Positions 31,315 to 39,307 of a stretch of 64,000 nt of DNA are shown here, piece by piece (position 1 is the stretch's first letter; the number at the start of each line of letters is the position of its first letter). The position numbers and the translations under genes were made by a program. The notes under the pieces are model-generated. The model searched no databases and had not been told where the DNA came from. It saw only the letters and a list, made by a program, of their open reading frames with translations. Source of the DNA: Enterocloster bolteae (lineage in GTDB: Bacteria; Bacillota; Clostridia; Lachnospirales; Lachnospiraceae); NCBI RefSeq assembly GCF_002234575.2, contig NZ_CP022464.2, positions 6,448,001 through 6,512,000 of the forward strand, read 5' to 3'.

Positions 31315-32060
31315 ACAGTTTCATCCTCCTTTACGCTGTAATCCCGGTTGCGTGAGGGTGTGACCGTTTTTTTAGCGTCCTCACCGGCCCAACGCCGGAT
31401 GGTCGCTGCATGGCTCTGATAACGCTTGCCAGTAGAAGCCATGTACTCGGACAGCTTTTCGATGTACTGTTCCCATACAGCAGGAAAGCTGACCTGCAAG
31501 TCTGCCAGTTCTTCATCCGTCAGGAAAACATTCTGGTAACGGCCATAGGTGTGGGAAGGGTGCCCCGTTTCAGGGCGTACCTTCTCTATCTCTCTCTTTA
31601 TCTCTATCTCTTTCTCTAACTCTATCTCTATCTCTGGTGGACGAATGTCGGACAAATGTCCGCCACTTGTCCGGAGCGCAGAAAGAGCCTTATTTTGAAG
31701 CCTTGCAGCCCGCTTTCGCTCGGCCTCGGTAGAGGACTGGCCTATTAAAAGTTCGATGTTGCTCATGTAGAATGTGCCGCTGTCCAGCACTTCCACAAGA
31801 CCCAGCTTCAAAAAGATCTGCAAGGCTCTCTCCACAGTGCCGATCTGCTGGCGGGTAATGGTAGCGATCATCTGCGCTGTGTAAGGGATGTCCTCGTCAA
31901 GCTGGAGCCGCCCGCCATGTTTCAGCGATTTCAGGTACAGCTTGAGCAGAATGTTGGAATACAGCACACCGTCCTGCATACTTTCCAGCAGCACGATGGA
32001 ATCATCATCAAAATAGTTTTCTTTGAGTTTCAGGTAATAATATTTTCGATTGTCTGACAT
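31311..32060 (-). CDS. repA: Replication initiator of IME-3
   Basis: 249 residues. The N-terminus KYYYLKLKENYFDDDSIVLL is the phage replisome organizer / RepA_N-type start; a winged helix follows (AQMIATITRQQIGTVERALQ). The C-terminal TYGRYQNVFLTDEELADLQV matches the tail of the IME-1 initiator, although the N-terminal halves differ, which suggests domain swapping. The middle encodes Glu/Ile repeats from a pyrimidine-rich tract (about 31580-31635) and holds 11-bp DNA repeats. GGAGG precedes the ATG. Confidence 0.85.
   Translation of the reverse strand: MSDNRKYYYLKLKENYFDDDSIVLLESMQDGVLYSNILLKLYLKSLKHGGRLQLDEDIPYTAQMIATITRQQIGTVERALQIFLKLGLVEVLDSGTFYMSNIELLIGQSSTEAERKRAARLQNKALSALRTSGGHLSDIRPPEIEIELEKEIEIKREIEKVRPETGHPSHTYGRYQNVFLTDEELADLQVSFPAVWEQYIEKLSEYMASTGKRYQSHAATIRRWAGEDAKKTVTPSRNRDYSVKEDETV
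31639..31674. repeat. 11-bp repeats inside IME-3 rep
   Basis: GGACGAATGTC, GGACAAATGTC and CGCCACTTGTC follow each other at 11-bp spacing (31639, 31650, 31661). GGACAAATGTCC is also a near palindrome. The spacing is not a multiple of three, so these may be initiator-binding iterons of the origin. Confidence 0.65.
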
Positions 32061-32173
32061 AGGGTTCCTCCTTAGGGGTTCTTTTGGGATTCTGTACGCA
32101 TTTTAAGGCTATTTTAGGGGTCAGAGGATAAATCTATCAGACTGCCTTTGACACCCTCAAAAAAAGCCTTGAT

Positions 32174-32572
32174 TTACAAGGGTTTTTCAGCCCCTAAAGC
32201 GTGACATTTCTCCCGTTGTTTCCGCTTGCGCTTTGCGGCGTTAATCCGCTTCATGCGTGCGGCACATTCCGGGCAGTATTTAGCCCGGTTAGAACCGGGG
32301 GTAAACAGCGCCCCGCATACGGCGCATTTCTTAGCATTCAGCCGGTGGAACAGCGCCGTTTCCAGTTCCTTATCCTGCGGCAATACCGCCGCCCGAAACC
32401 ACCTGCACAACAGGGAGTAGGAAATGGACTGGACACAGATACATTCCTCCCCATCGTCCAGGGCGATACAGTTTCCGGCAATGTAGTTGCAGCACTCATG
32501 CACCAGTTTCCGCGCTCTGCGGTACTGGCGGTAATCCATGACAGGGATAGGTTCAGTCTTGTTGTTCTTCAT
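32174..32572 (-). CDS. Cys-rich zinc protein of IME-3
   Basis: 132 residues, paralogue of the IME-1 protein at 24434: PVMDYRQYRRARKLVHECCN, CICVQSISYSLLCRWF, then a zinc ribbon CAVCGALF ... YCPECAARMKRI and the same basic tail KRKRKQREKCHALG. The near-identical tail contrasts with more diverged middles. Function unknown; the preserved position upstream of rep suggests a replication or copy-number role. Confidence 0.82.
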   Translation of the reverse strand: MKNNKTEPIPVMDYRQYRRARKLVHECCNYIAGNCIALDDGEECICVQSISYSLLCRWFRAAVLPQDKELETALFHRLNAKKCAVCGALFTPGSNRAKYCPECAARMKRINAAKRKRKQREKCHALGAEKPL

Positions 32573-32627
32573 AAATGATTTCTTTCATAAAGCAGGTAAC
32601 CTCCTTGAATGAATTTATTGTTAAATA

Positions 32628-32674
32628 TTCGTGCAAAGTATTGTTTTCTTCGTGCAAATGGCATATACTATAAT
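32628..32674 (+). promoter_or_regulatory. Promoter and operator of the toxin-antitoxin pair
   Basis: A -35 TTGTTT (32641-32646) and -10 TATACT (32664-32669) are 17 bp apart. Direct repeats TTCGTGCAAA at 32628-32637 and 32649-32658 flank the -35, 21 bp apart (two helical turns), a likely binding site for the antitoxin. Confidence 0.65.
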
Positions 32675-32698
32675 TGCCAGCAGAAAGGGGTTGATCGT

Positions 32699-32977
32699 AT
32701 GGCTGGAAATACCACAAACATCAGTATCCGCATGGACGCAGATTTGAAAGCGCAGGCGGACGCACTGTTTACGGAACTTGGCATGAACCTGACTACGGCG
32801 TTTAACATCTTTGTGCGCCAGTCGCTTCGTGAAGGCGGCATTCCCTTTGAAGTAAGGCTGGAACAGCCGAACAAAGAAACGGTTGCTGCCATGCTGGAAG
32901 CGGAAAGGATTGCAAAAGACCCGTCTGTAAAGGGCTACAATGACCTTGACGAGTTATTTGCTGACCTGAAAAGATGA
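32699..32977 (+). CDS. RelB/DinJ-family antitoxin
   Basis: 92 residues. The N-terminus TTNISIRMDADLKAQADALF is the ribbon-helix-helix DNA-binding fold of RelB/DinJ proteins, followed by MNLTTAFNIFVRQSLREGGI; the C-terminal part should wrap the toxin. ATG 32699 has AAAGGGG upstream. It overlaps the toxin gene by 4 bp. It should neutralise the toxin and repress the operon through the repeats at 32628-32658. Confidence 0.93.
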   Translation: MAGNTTNISIRMDADLKAQADALFTELGMNLTTAFNIFVRQSLREGGIPFEVRLEQPNKETVAAMLEAERIAKDPSVKGYNDLDELFADLKR

Positions 32978-33264
32978 AAGAAACCAAATATACCGTCAAG
33001 TACACGACCAGTTTCAAAAAGGACTACAAACGAGCCATCAAGCGTGGCTTGAAGATTGAGCTGCTGGAGCAGGTCGTAGCATTGCTGGCAATGGGCGAAC
33101 CGCTGCCGGATAAGAACCGTGACCATGACCTGTCCGGCGATTGGGCAGGTCATCGGGAATGTCATATTCTCCCGGACTGGCTGCTTGTCTATCGCATAGA
33201 GGATGATGTTCTGGTGCTGACGCTGGCCCGCACCGGCACACACAGCGACTTGTTCGGCAAATAA
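32974..33264 (+). CDS. YafQ-family mRNA-interferase toxin
   Basis: 96 residues of the RelE/YafQ superfamily: KYTTSFKKDYKRAIKRG, then DHDLSGDWAGHRECHILPDW and LARTGTHSDLF. The His, Asp and late His expected at the YafQ active site are present, so it looks active. YafQ-type toxins cut mRNA on the ribosome. As cargo it would favour cells that keep IME-3. Confidence 0.93.
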   Translation: MKETKYTVKYTTSFKKDYKRAIKRGLKIELLEQVVALLAMGEPLPDKNRDHDLSGDWAGHRECHILPDWLLVYRIEDDVLVLTLARTGTHSDLFGK

Positions 33265-33371
33265 ACAGTCTGCCGCCGTATGGGGAAACCTGTACGACGG
33301 TTTTTCTGTATGCAAAAGTATGTCGTGAAACGCGACGCACTTGACAGGGGTACGCCAAAACGCGGTAGCCT

Positions 33372-34817
33372 TTACCGCTCCGGCCCACGGTCGTGAGACT
33401 TGTCCCTTTCCTGTCGGGACAGCTGCTCGGCGGTTTTGCGGAGCCGTTCCACTGCTTTCAACTCCTCCCGCATGGATTTCATGGCAAGCGTGTCCGTCTG
33501 CTTTCCGGCGGCCAGCTGGTCGATTTCCCGCTGCCATGCCTTCGGGGTGATCCCCTCGCCGCTGTCTTTCAGTTCTTTCAGATACCGGGCTGCTGCATCA
33601 TACAGGATCAGTTCCCGGCTGTGGCGCTGCTCAAACTGTTCCCGTTTTTCCGGTTTTACTTTGGCAAGCTGCTTGTGGATGGACTTGTACTGGTTGTACT
33701 GTTCCCACATCTCCCCGCGTTCGGTAAGAATGGCGATCCGGCGCTCAGCCTTGACGATCTTTCCCCGCAGGTCATAGTAACAGCTGTTCATATCAGCGAT
33801 TTTTTCATGAAGCTGCTGCATAGACTGGATGCCGTTTACCTGCAAAAAGCTGAATAGTGCAGCGCTTTCCTGCAAAGCCCGGATTTTGCCGGTGCGGGTG
33901 CGGGGAGCGTTCAACTGCTGTTGGGCTTCCCACAAGGCGGTCAAGCTGCTTTGCTGCGTTTGTGGTTTTTCCGCTTCCGCTTTCGACCAGCGATAAAGAC
34001 GGGTAATGCGAGCTTTGATTTCTTTCAGCAGCTTGTTGTCGGCGACGATCTGTCGGTTTACTTCCCCCTTGTCGGTGCGGATACCGCGCTTTTCCATTTG
34101 GCTGGCAGCTGGCCCCAGATGGACAGAGGGAATTTTATCAATGCCCTGCCGCTTGTAGCTGCGGTGGTCAATACGCTCCGGTCTACCGGCAGATTCCAGT
34201 GCCCGGTTGGTGTAGGCTGCCCACGCTGCCCGCCAAATCTCCACATTTCCTTTATCGTTCCAGTCGGTCGTATCCTCCCGATGATTTTTCCAGCCGCCTT
34301 TCCCATCCGGGATACGCTGTCCATTCTCGTCCAGATCGTATGCCTTGCGGCACTTTGCGCCCCACTGTCCATTTTCTTTCAACGGCCGGAGCGTCAGCAT
34401 GATATGGACATGAGGGTTGCCGGTTCCCTTGTCATGGATAGCAAAGTCGGCGCACATTCCTTTGTCTACAAAGTTGTCCTTCACATAGGCACGCACAAGG
34501 GCAAGCTGTTGTTCGCCGGACAGTTCACGGGGTAAAGCTGCCTCAATCTCGCGGGCAAGCTGGCTGTCTCTTGCTTTCTCGATTTGCTCCACGCTGTTCC
34601 AGAGGATAGAACGGTCTGCAAATTCCGGCGGGGCGTGGGCAGGCAGCATGATCTCCGCATGGACAATGCCGCCTTTCCGGGTGTAGTCGTGGATCATTCC
34701 GTCCCATTCATTTGTCAGCTTGGTTCCACTGCGGTAAGCAGCTGCGGCAACGGCTGAACGGCCTGCGCTGCGCTTGATGATACTGACGGGGATATGACAG
34801 AAATCTATGGGGAACAC
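33372..34817 (-). CDS. mobA: MobA/MobL-family relaxase of IME-3
   Basis: 481 residues. The N-terminus IIKRSAGRSAVAAAAYRSGT and the histidine motif NPHVHIMLTLRPL define the MOBQ relaxase; a charged coiled coil fills the second half. Related to the IME-2 relaxase but shorter and with an odd start: the only in-frame GTG (34815-34817) lies inside the ribosome site, and the next codons include ATA and ATC, so the true start may be a rare codon. Its oriT is at 34962-34990. It should allow mobilization by a co-resident conjugative system. Confidence 0.92.
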   Translation of the reverse strand: MFPIDFCHIPVSIIKRSAGRSAVAAAAYRSGTKLTNEWDGMIHDYTRKGGIVHAEIMLPAHAPPEFADRSILWNSVEQIEKARDSQLAREIEAALPRELSGEQQLALVRAYVKDNFVDKGMCADFAIHDKGTGNPHVHIMLTLRPLKENGQWGAKCRKAYDLDENGQRIPDGKGGWKNHREDTTDWNDKGNVEIWRAAWAAYTNRALESAGRPERIDHRSYKRQGIDKIPSVHLGPAASQMEKRGIRTDKGEVNRQIVADNKLLKEIKARITRLYRWSKAEAEKPQTQQSSLTALWEAQQQLNAPRTRTGKIRALQESAALFSFLQVNGIQSMQQLHEKIADMNSCYYDLRGKIVKAERRIAILTERGEMWEQYNQYKSIHKQLAKVKPEKREQFEQRHSRELILYDAAARYLKELKDSGEGITPKAWQREIDQLAAGKQTDTLAMKSMREELKAVERLRKTAEQLSRQERDKSHDRGPER

Positions 34818-34959
34818 CTCCTTTCAGTGAGGGGATAACAGGCTCTGTGGAGCCGGACAAACGCAAAGCGGGTGTTTGGCTGCGCAGAGCACACAAGGGG
34901 TTTGGGGAGCGTAGCTTCCCATCGCGGACGAAGTACGCAACGCCCCCGGCAGGGCGCAC

Positions 34960-34990
34960 AGCACCGGCAACGGTGTATAAGTGCGCCCTT
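34960..34990. other. oriT of IME-3
   Basis: CACCG (34962-34966) and CGGTG (34971-34975) form a small hairpin, then TATAAGTGCGCCCTT ends at 34990. The TAAGTGCGCCCTT core is identical to that of IME-2 and matches the RSF1010-type nick region. It lies between the relaxase gene and the small coiled-coil gene, as in IME-2. Confidence 0.85.
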
Positions 34991-35003
34991 GTAAACAAGG
35001 GAC

Positions 35004-35294
35004 TTATGGCATATCCCCGGATTTTGGCAGGTTTGCAGTCAATTCCGCAGCCCCCGGAAGATAGGACAGGGCAATCAGAAATGCTTTGACCTCTGCGCCG
35101 GAAAGGCTGGAAGCCAGCGGGAAAATCCCCTCCAAAATGGCTCCGCGCTCAATCAGGCGGCGGGTGCGAACCCTGCGTTCTTCGTTTCGTTGCTTGTTCT
35201 CCAAAATCTTCTTGCGGTTTTCAAGCTGCCGGATCTCCTTCAGGACTTCCTGCCGTTCTTCTTTTGGGGGTTGGGCTGTAATTTTTTCGTTCAT
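35004..35294 (-). CDS. Small coiled-coil protein (DUF3847-like) of IME-3
   Basis: 96 residues from MNEKITAQPPKEERQEVLKE. The charged helix RRVRTRRLIERGAILEG matches the IME-2 protein at 13382. GAGGTG precedes the ATG. Same position relative to oriT as in IME-2, which supports a role in the mobilization system, not in cargo. Confidence 0.8.
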   Translation of the reverse strand: MNEKITAQPPKEERQEVLKEIRQLENRKKILENKQRNEERRVRTRRLIERGAILEGIFPLASSLSGAEVKAFLIALSYLPGAAELTANLPKSGDMP

Positions 35295-35322
35295 GTCATG
35301 CACCTCTTTTCTTTGGAAACGC

Positions 35323-35784
35323 TTATAGATTGACCGTCCATTTCTGACGCGCAAAGTACCGGCGCAGCCTCCGCAGTGCAGCGTGGATGGATTTTCCCGC
35401 CTGTGATGGTGTGATACCCTCCATTGCGGCAATATCTTTCACTTTCATACCCAGCATATAGCGGGCGTGGACACGGCGAGCCTGCATAGGCGGCAGGGAA
35501 GAAATGGCTTCATACAATCGCCGTATCAGTTCTTCGTATTCGGCTAATTCTTCTTTTTCTATCAGATGATCCTCCGGCGATGGCTGCGCCCAGCCGATTG
35601 CAGCATTTTCGATTCCATCGTTACAATCGAGGGAGTAAAACGCCTTATACCGGAACATCTTGCGTTCTCTGGCGGCCTCGGCTCTCTTATCCAGAAGAAA
35701 CGCTTCGACGATCTCATCGGACACCTCCACAAAAATGTCCTCTTTGCAAAATGGATAATATTGTTTGAGATTGATGGTCTGCAT
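35323..35784 (-). CDS. Sigma-70-like protein 1 of IME-3
   Basis: 153 residues from MQTINLKQYYPFCKEDIFVE. The C-terminal half has SSLPPMQARRVHARYMLGMK and VKDIAAMEGITPSQAGKSIH, a sigma region 4 helix-turn-helix, ending ALRRLRRYFARQ. Region 2 is not recognisable, so it may be a region-4-only regulator. Close paralogue of the next gene (10 bp upstream). Confidence 0.8.
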   Translation of the reverse strand: MQTINLKQYYPFCKEDIFVEVSDEIVEAFLLDKRAEAARERKMFRYKAFYSLDCNDGIENAAIGWAQPSPEDHLIEKEELAEYEELIRRLYEAISSLPPMQARRVHARYMLGMKVKDIAAMEGITPSQAGKSIHAALRRLRRYFARQKWTVNL

Positions 35785-35794
35785 AGGCACGCCC

Positions 35795-36247
35795 TCACTC
35801 TGTTTGAAAAAGGTCATCATAGCAGCGGCGCATATTCCGCAGACCCCGACGGATGGAAACGCTGACCTTGCTGCTGTGGACGCCCTCTCTCCGGGAGATT
35901 TCCGGCTGCTTGATACCGGCAATGTAGTAGGCGTGAACACGGCGGGCCTGTGTCGGAGTGGCATGAGCCAGAGCCACCGGCAGAGCTGCTATCAGGTGCA
36001 GGCGGGTGGTCATTTCTTCTCGTTCCAGCAAAATATCTTCCGGCGATCTGCTGTGTTCCAGTGCGTAATTTTCCAGCCAGCTGTATGCCTCCAGAGAGTA
36101 GTAGGCGCGGTGGTAGACTTTCCGACGCTCATAGTTCTCCATCTCCCGCTGGGCCTGATACATCGCTGCCCATACCTCGTCCGTAACATCCACAAACTCG
36201 TCATGCCGGTAGTGGGGATACATCCACCGCAGATTGATTGTTTTCAT
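35795..36247 (-). CDS. Sigma-70-like protein 2 of IME-3
   Basis: 150 residues from MKTINLRWMYPHYRHDEFVD, same plan as its neighbour: VHAYYIAGIKQPEISRREGV and HSSKVSVSIRRGLRNMRRCY as region 4. The two share N-terminus (M-x-T-I-N-L), length and tail, so they arose by tandem duplication. GGAGGT precedes the ATG. Confidence 0.8.
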   Translation of the reverse strand: MKTINLRWMYPHYRHDEFVDVTDEVWAAMYQAQREMENYERRKVYHRAYYSLEAYSWLENYALEHSRSPEDILLEREEMTTRLHLIAALPVALAHATPTQARRVHAYYIAGIKQPEISRREGVHSSKVSVSIRRGLRNMRRCYDDLFQTE

Positions 36248-36350
36248 AGGCTTACCTCCTGAAAATCGGAGAGGCGGGCAGCTCGTCCGCTGTCCGCCCC
36301 TCGCTGAGATAAGGGAAATGATCCCTTTCACTTGGTAGCCAGAAAACAGG

Positions 36351-36764
36351 TCATTCGTTAAGCCTGCTCTCAAAGAAATTTATAAATTTTTTTCTGACCG
36401 CCTCCACACTTTGATACACAGCCACTTTGGAGCAGCCGCACAGCACACCGATCTCTGCAAGGCTCAGCCCGTCAAGCGCATAGAGCAGGAACCGGCGGCG
36501 CTGGGCCTCGGTACAGGTGTCCAGAACTGCCATCAGCTCATGTAGCGTTTCCATGCGGCAAAGGTATTCTTCCGGCGTTTCGCCGTAGGCTCCTACACCC
36601 TCGGTGGTAATGATGTACTCGTCAAACTCCCGGCCATCCCAATGCCGCCGCTGTTCATGGAACAGGTTCTCCGTTTTGTGATCTGCCCGATCAAGAAATT
36701 CATAGACTTCCAGCGTGACCTCCACGGCCACAGCTTGTCCGTTATAATTGATGGTAACTTCCAT
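36351..36764 (-). CDS. Sigma-70-like protein 3 of IME-3
   Basis: 137 residues from MEVTINYNGQAVAVEVTLEV. RRFLLYALDGLSLAEIGVLC and GCSKVAVYQSVEAVRKKFIN are a clear region 4-type helix-turn-helix. More distant from the other two but with the same outline. GGAGG lies upstream. Possible regulators of the mobilization or cargo promoters. Confidence 0.8.
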   Translation of the reverse strand: MEVTINYNGQAVAVEVTLEVYEFLDRADHKTENLFHEQRRHWDGREFDEYIITTEGVGAYGETPEEYLCRMETLHELMAVLDTCTEAQRRRFLLYALDGLSLAEIGVLCGCSKVAVYQSVEAVRKKFINFFESRLNE

Positions 36765-36937
36765 CTGTCCTTCCTCCATTCAGACTTTTTTGGGAAAATC
36801 TGAATGGGGTGGTGGGGCGCGGCACCGGGGATAAAGTTCGGGCCATGCTGACCCGATGTTCCGGCTCCATAGGGACAAAAAAGCGCCCGGACGGCATAAA
36901 GCCATACGAGCGTCATGGAATATATTTTGCTGTTTAA

Positions 36938-37039
36938 TTACATGGTATAGTGCATACTTCTGACCGCATTGCTCCGCTGCTGGGAACAGGCTTTTTTTAG
37001 CTGGTGCAGGTCATGGGTACTGTGAAAAAAGGCAAACAT
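36938..37039 (-). CDS. Possible 33-residue protein
   Basis: MFAFFHSTHDLHQLKKACSQ and 13 more residues. GGAGG lies 14 nt upstream inside the loop of a perfect 10-bp hairpin (37043-37072). No homologue is recognised. It would be first in the sigma-like gene transcript. Low certainty because of length. Confidence 0.35.
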   Translation of the reverse strand: MFAFFHSTHDLHQLKKACSQQRSNAVRSMHYTM

Positions 37040-37042
37040 AGA

Positions 37043-37072
37043 CACGGCGGCATCCTCCTATGTGCCGCCGTG
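37043..37072 (-). promoter_or_regulatory. Hairpin presenting a ribosome site in its loop
   Basis: CACGGCGGCA (37043-37052) and TGCCGCCGTG (37063-37072) pair perfectly. The minus-strand loop CATAGGAGGA contains GGAGG. Lies ahead of the small frame at 37039. Other gap sequence from 36780 to 37217 shows two more short hairpins (around 37112 and 37179-37206) and no other gene. Confidence 0.5.
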
Positions 37073-37217
37073 GATTTACACGGTGTTAGGTCGTCGTTGG
37101 TTTAGGATAAACGAAAAGAAACGGCGGCTCTGAAATCAAAGCCACCGCTTCATAGGCGCGTGGAAATGTGTCTGCTTTACGACGGCTTTTTTTCTTTTGC
37201 CGTCGTCCGGCAGAATG

Positions 37218-37688
37218 TTACTCCATATTCAATTCAATGCTTCCAGTGAAATTTTCACATTCAATGCCGATATAGTTTCCACCTTCAGGGAGTGTAATTG
37301 TATCACTATATGTTCCGGTTGTTTCAAGCAAAGTGACTTCTTCATCAGCTCCAGAAATCCAAAATACTTTTGCAGTTCCATCCGTAACCTCCAGCGCGCA
37401 GTCAATAGACAGATCCTTACCCGCTTCACGCTTTATGGAAGTTCCGCCGAACAAATACTCTGTATCTGAAAAATCCTCATAGTTGGCTGTATAGCTTCCT
37501 GTATAATCATCAATTCCTTTTTCTTTCGTACCTTGTAAGGATGAATTTCCGGTAAGTGCTATGGAACCAGCAGACTGAACAATATTGTTATACTGATCGA
37601 GAACTTCATCTTTTGTACAACCGGAAAGCACAGAAGCGCCCAACAGTATCAAGCATAATGATAGAACTATTTTCTTCACAGGTATCAC
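37218..37688 (-). CDS. Lipoprotein of the peptide-resistance cassette
   Basis: 156 residues; GTG start behind GGAAGG. Signal peptide ILLGASVLSGC with a lipobox (LSGC). The mature part has an acidic linker and a beta-rich domain (SYTANYEDFSDTEYLFGGTS, GNYIGIECENFTGSIELNME). It overlaps the permease gene by 4 bp and is the distal gene of the operon. Lipoproteins in this position (LanI in lantibiotic clusters) bind the peptide outside the membrane; that role is inferred from context only. No close sequence match to NisI or SpaI is claimed. Confidence 0.8.
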   Translation of the reverse strand: MIPVKKIVLSLCLILLGASVLSGCTKDEVLDQYNNIVQSAGSIALTGNSSLQGTKEKGIDDYTGSYTANYEDFSDTEYLFGGTSIKREAGKDLSIDCALEVTDGTAKVFWISGADEEVTLLETTGTYSDTITLPEGGNYIGIECENFTGSIELNME

Positions 37689-38500
37689 CTTCCTTTCCTG
37701 CGTACAGCACGCTTTCCTTTTCCCTTGGAATTTGCCTGTTTACGGGATTTTATTTCTTTTTTGTTACTGGACATCAGTAACAACAGCACCGCCCAGAGAA
37801 CCATGATGCCAACCCCAATGACTGCCAGCAAAGGATTCGGGGCTGTGGTTGTTCCGGCATATCCACTCATGTCAAAGCCCACTAAAATCAGCGCAGCAGA
37901 AAACGGATAGATGCTGGCAAGGATACCGCCTTTGAAGAACAGCATGCTATATCCAAGGAAAAACGCCAGAATGGAACCTCCCAGATATGCCCCTCGGATC
38001 TGCCCAAAAATCAAGATCAGCGGCATACAGACCAAATAGGTCGTCAGAGCTGCCAACACGATCTGTGTACCTCCATGAAAAAACACTTCCACTGTCAGTC
38101 CCGATAATCCAACCGTCAATCCAGTAATCAAGGTAACGCCAACGCTGTATATTCCCAGCAGGACTGCAAAAATCCCGACCCAAAAGAGCTTAGCTCCCAG
38201 CATTTTCGGCATGGAAACAGGAATTGTCATGATGTTTTTCAGCGTATCATGGGTGGATTCTCTGTCAATCAGCCAGCTGCCAATCATCACCAGTGAAATC
38301 GGAAAAAACATCTGCGTATTGCCCCAGACAACATTCTCAAACAGAGTGGAAAAATCATAGTTTGGATTTCGGTACTCCGCCTCCACAATCAGCTGGCTCC
38401 CATATTGCACCAACGGACAGAGTGCAAGCGCCACCAGCCCCACCCAAAGTATTTGGCACCGGCGTAGCTTGAGCAATTCTGCTTTTAATAAATTCCACAT
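37685..38500 (-). CDS. ABC-2 type permease, LanG-like
   Basis: 271 residues with about six membrane spans (for example LVGLALCPLVQYGSQ, FPISLVMIGSWLIDRES, FWVGIFAVLLGIYSVGVTLI, VIGVGIMVLWAVLLLLM) and a basic C-terminal tail. Start MWNLLKAELLKLRRCQILWV is typical of LanE/LanG and CprB/CprC-like permeases. With the second permease and the ATPase it should form an exporter that removes peptides from the membrane. Confidence 0.88.
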   Translation of the reverse strand: MWNLLKAELLKLRRCQILWVGLVALALCPLVQYGSQLIVEAEYRNPNYDFSTLFENVVWGNTQMFFPISLVMIGSWLIDRESTHDTLKNIMTIPVSMPKMLGAKLFWVGIFAVLLGIYSVGVTLITGLTVGLSGLTVEVFFHGGTQIVLAALTTYLVCMPLILIFGQIRGAYLGGSILAFFLGYSMLFFKGGILASIYPFSAALILVGFDMSGYAGTTTAPNPLLAVIGVGIMVLWAVLLLLMSSNKKEIKSRKQANSKGKGKRAVRRKGR

Positions 38501-38512
38501 AATTACACCCCC

Positions 38513-39307
38513 TTAGATTTCCTGGCGCCGGTAAACCAACGCAATCAGCGCAAGAAATACAACGGCTTCCCCAACAATCACACCGAACACCTGAACACCA
38601 TTCAGAAAATACGGACTGATCCGTTCCAACAAGTCTGCCAATTCCGCACTGGTCTGGCTTTGGTCATAAAATTGGAAGGTCCAGCGGAAAGCCAGCGGTC
38701 CCGGAAACAGGGTTCCGATATTCAAACCAAAAGGCTGTGTGAGGAACGCATCGCTCATCGAAAGGATATAATTTGCAGTCGTATAGAAAAAGGTAATCAC
38801 GACCGACACGATATAGTTTTTATTAAGAAGAACAACGAGCAGGATACATGGAAGTGCGCCTACCCACATAATCAGCCCTTCTTCTATCCCAACGCCAAAC
38901 AAGGTCCAAAACCCAACCGGCTCCCAGCCCTGAAACAGCAAAACCGCAAGATTTACCAATCCTCCAACTGCCATAAAGCCAACGGCAAACAATAGCAAAA
39001 CCAGCATCTTGGACAGCACCAACTTGGTTCTGTTTATCGGTATGGTAACAAGGTTTTTTAGTGTGTCATTGTCCAGCTCCTCAAACAGCAGATTGGAAGC
39101 CAGTATCACAAGGAGCGGCATCAAAAGCAAATAAGCACTGAGCTGGAACAGGCTGGACATCACTCCATTTACAGCATCCACATCAGTGTTTACATCTGCC
39201 AGAAAGAAAGCATAAGCCAATGGCATGAAAACAGAAAGCAGCAGAGAAATAAATACCAAGGGCTTCCGTTTTAATTTCAAAAATTCGCATTTGATTAGTT
39301 TAAGCAA
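38513..39307 (-). CDS. ABC-2 type permease, LanE-like
   Basis: 264 residues, six predicted spans; MLKLIKCEFLKLKRKPLVFI start, NLLFEELDNDTLKNLVTIPI cytoplasmic motif shared with the partner permease (STHDTLKNIMTIPVS). 12 bp upstream of the partner and overlapping the ATPase gene by 8 bp, so a single operon. Two unequal permeases with one ATPase is the LanFEG arrangement. Confidence 0.88.
   Translation of the reverse strand: MLKLIKCEFLKLKRKPLVFISLLLSVFMPLAYAFFLADVNTDVDAVNGVMSSLFQLSAYLLLMPLLVILASNLLFEELDNDTLKNLVTIPINRTKLVLSKMLVLLLFAVGFMAVGGLVNLAVLLFQGWEPVGFWTLFGVGIEEGLIMWVGALPCILLVVLLNKNYIVSVVITFFYTTANYILSMSDAFLTQPFGLNIGTLFPGPLAFRWTFQFYDQSQTSAELADLLERISPYFLNGVQVFGVIVGEAVVFLALIALVYRRQEI

Noticed and set aside
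31580..31635. Pyrimidine-rich TCTATCTCT tract as a slippage phase switch of rep
   Set aside because: The units are mostly multiples of six bases, so length changes would keep the frame, and the coding sense is a plain Glu/Ile/Lys linker.
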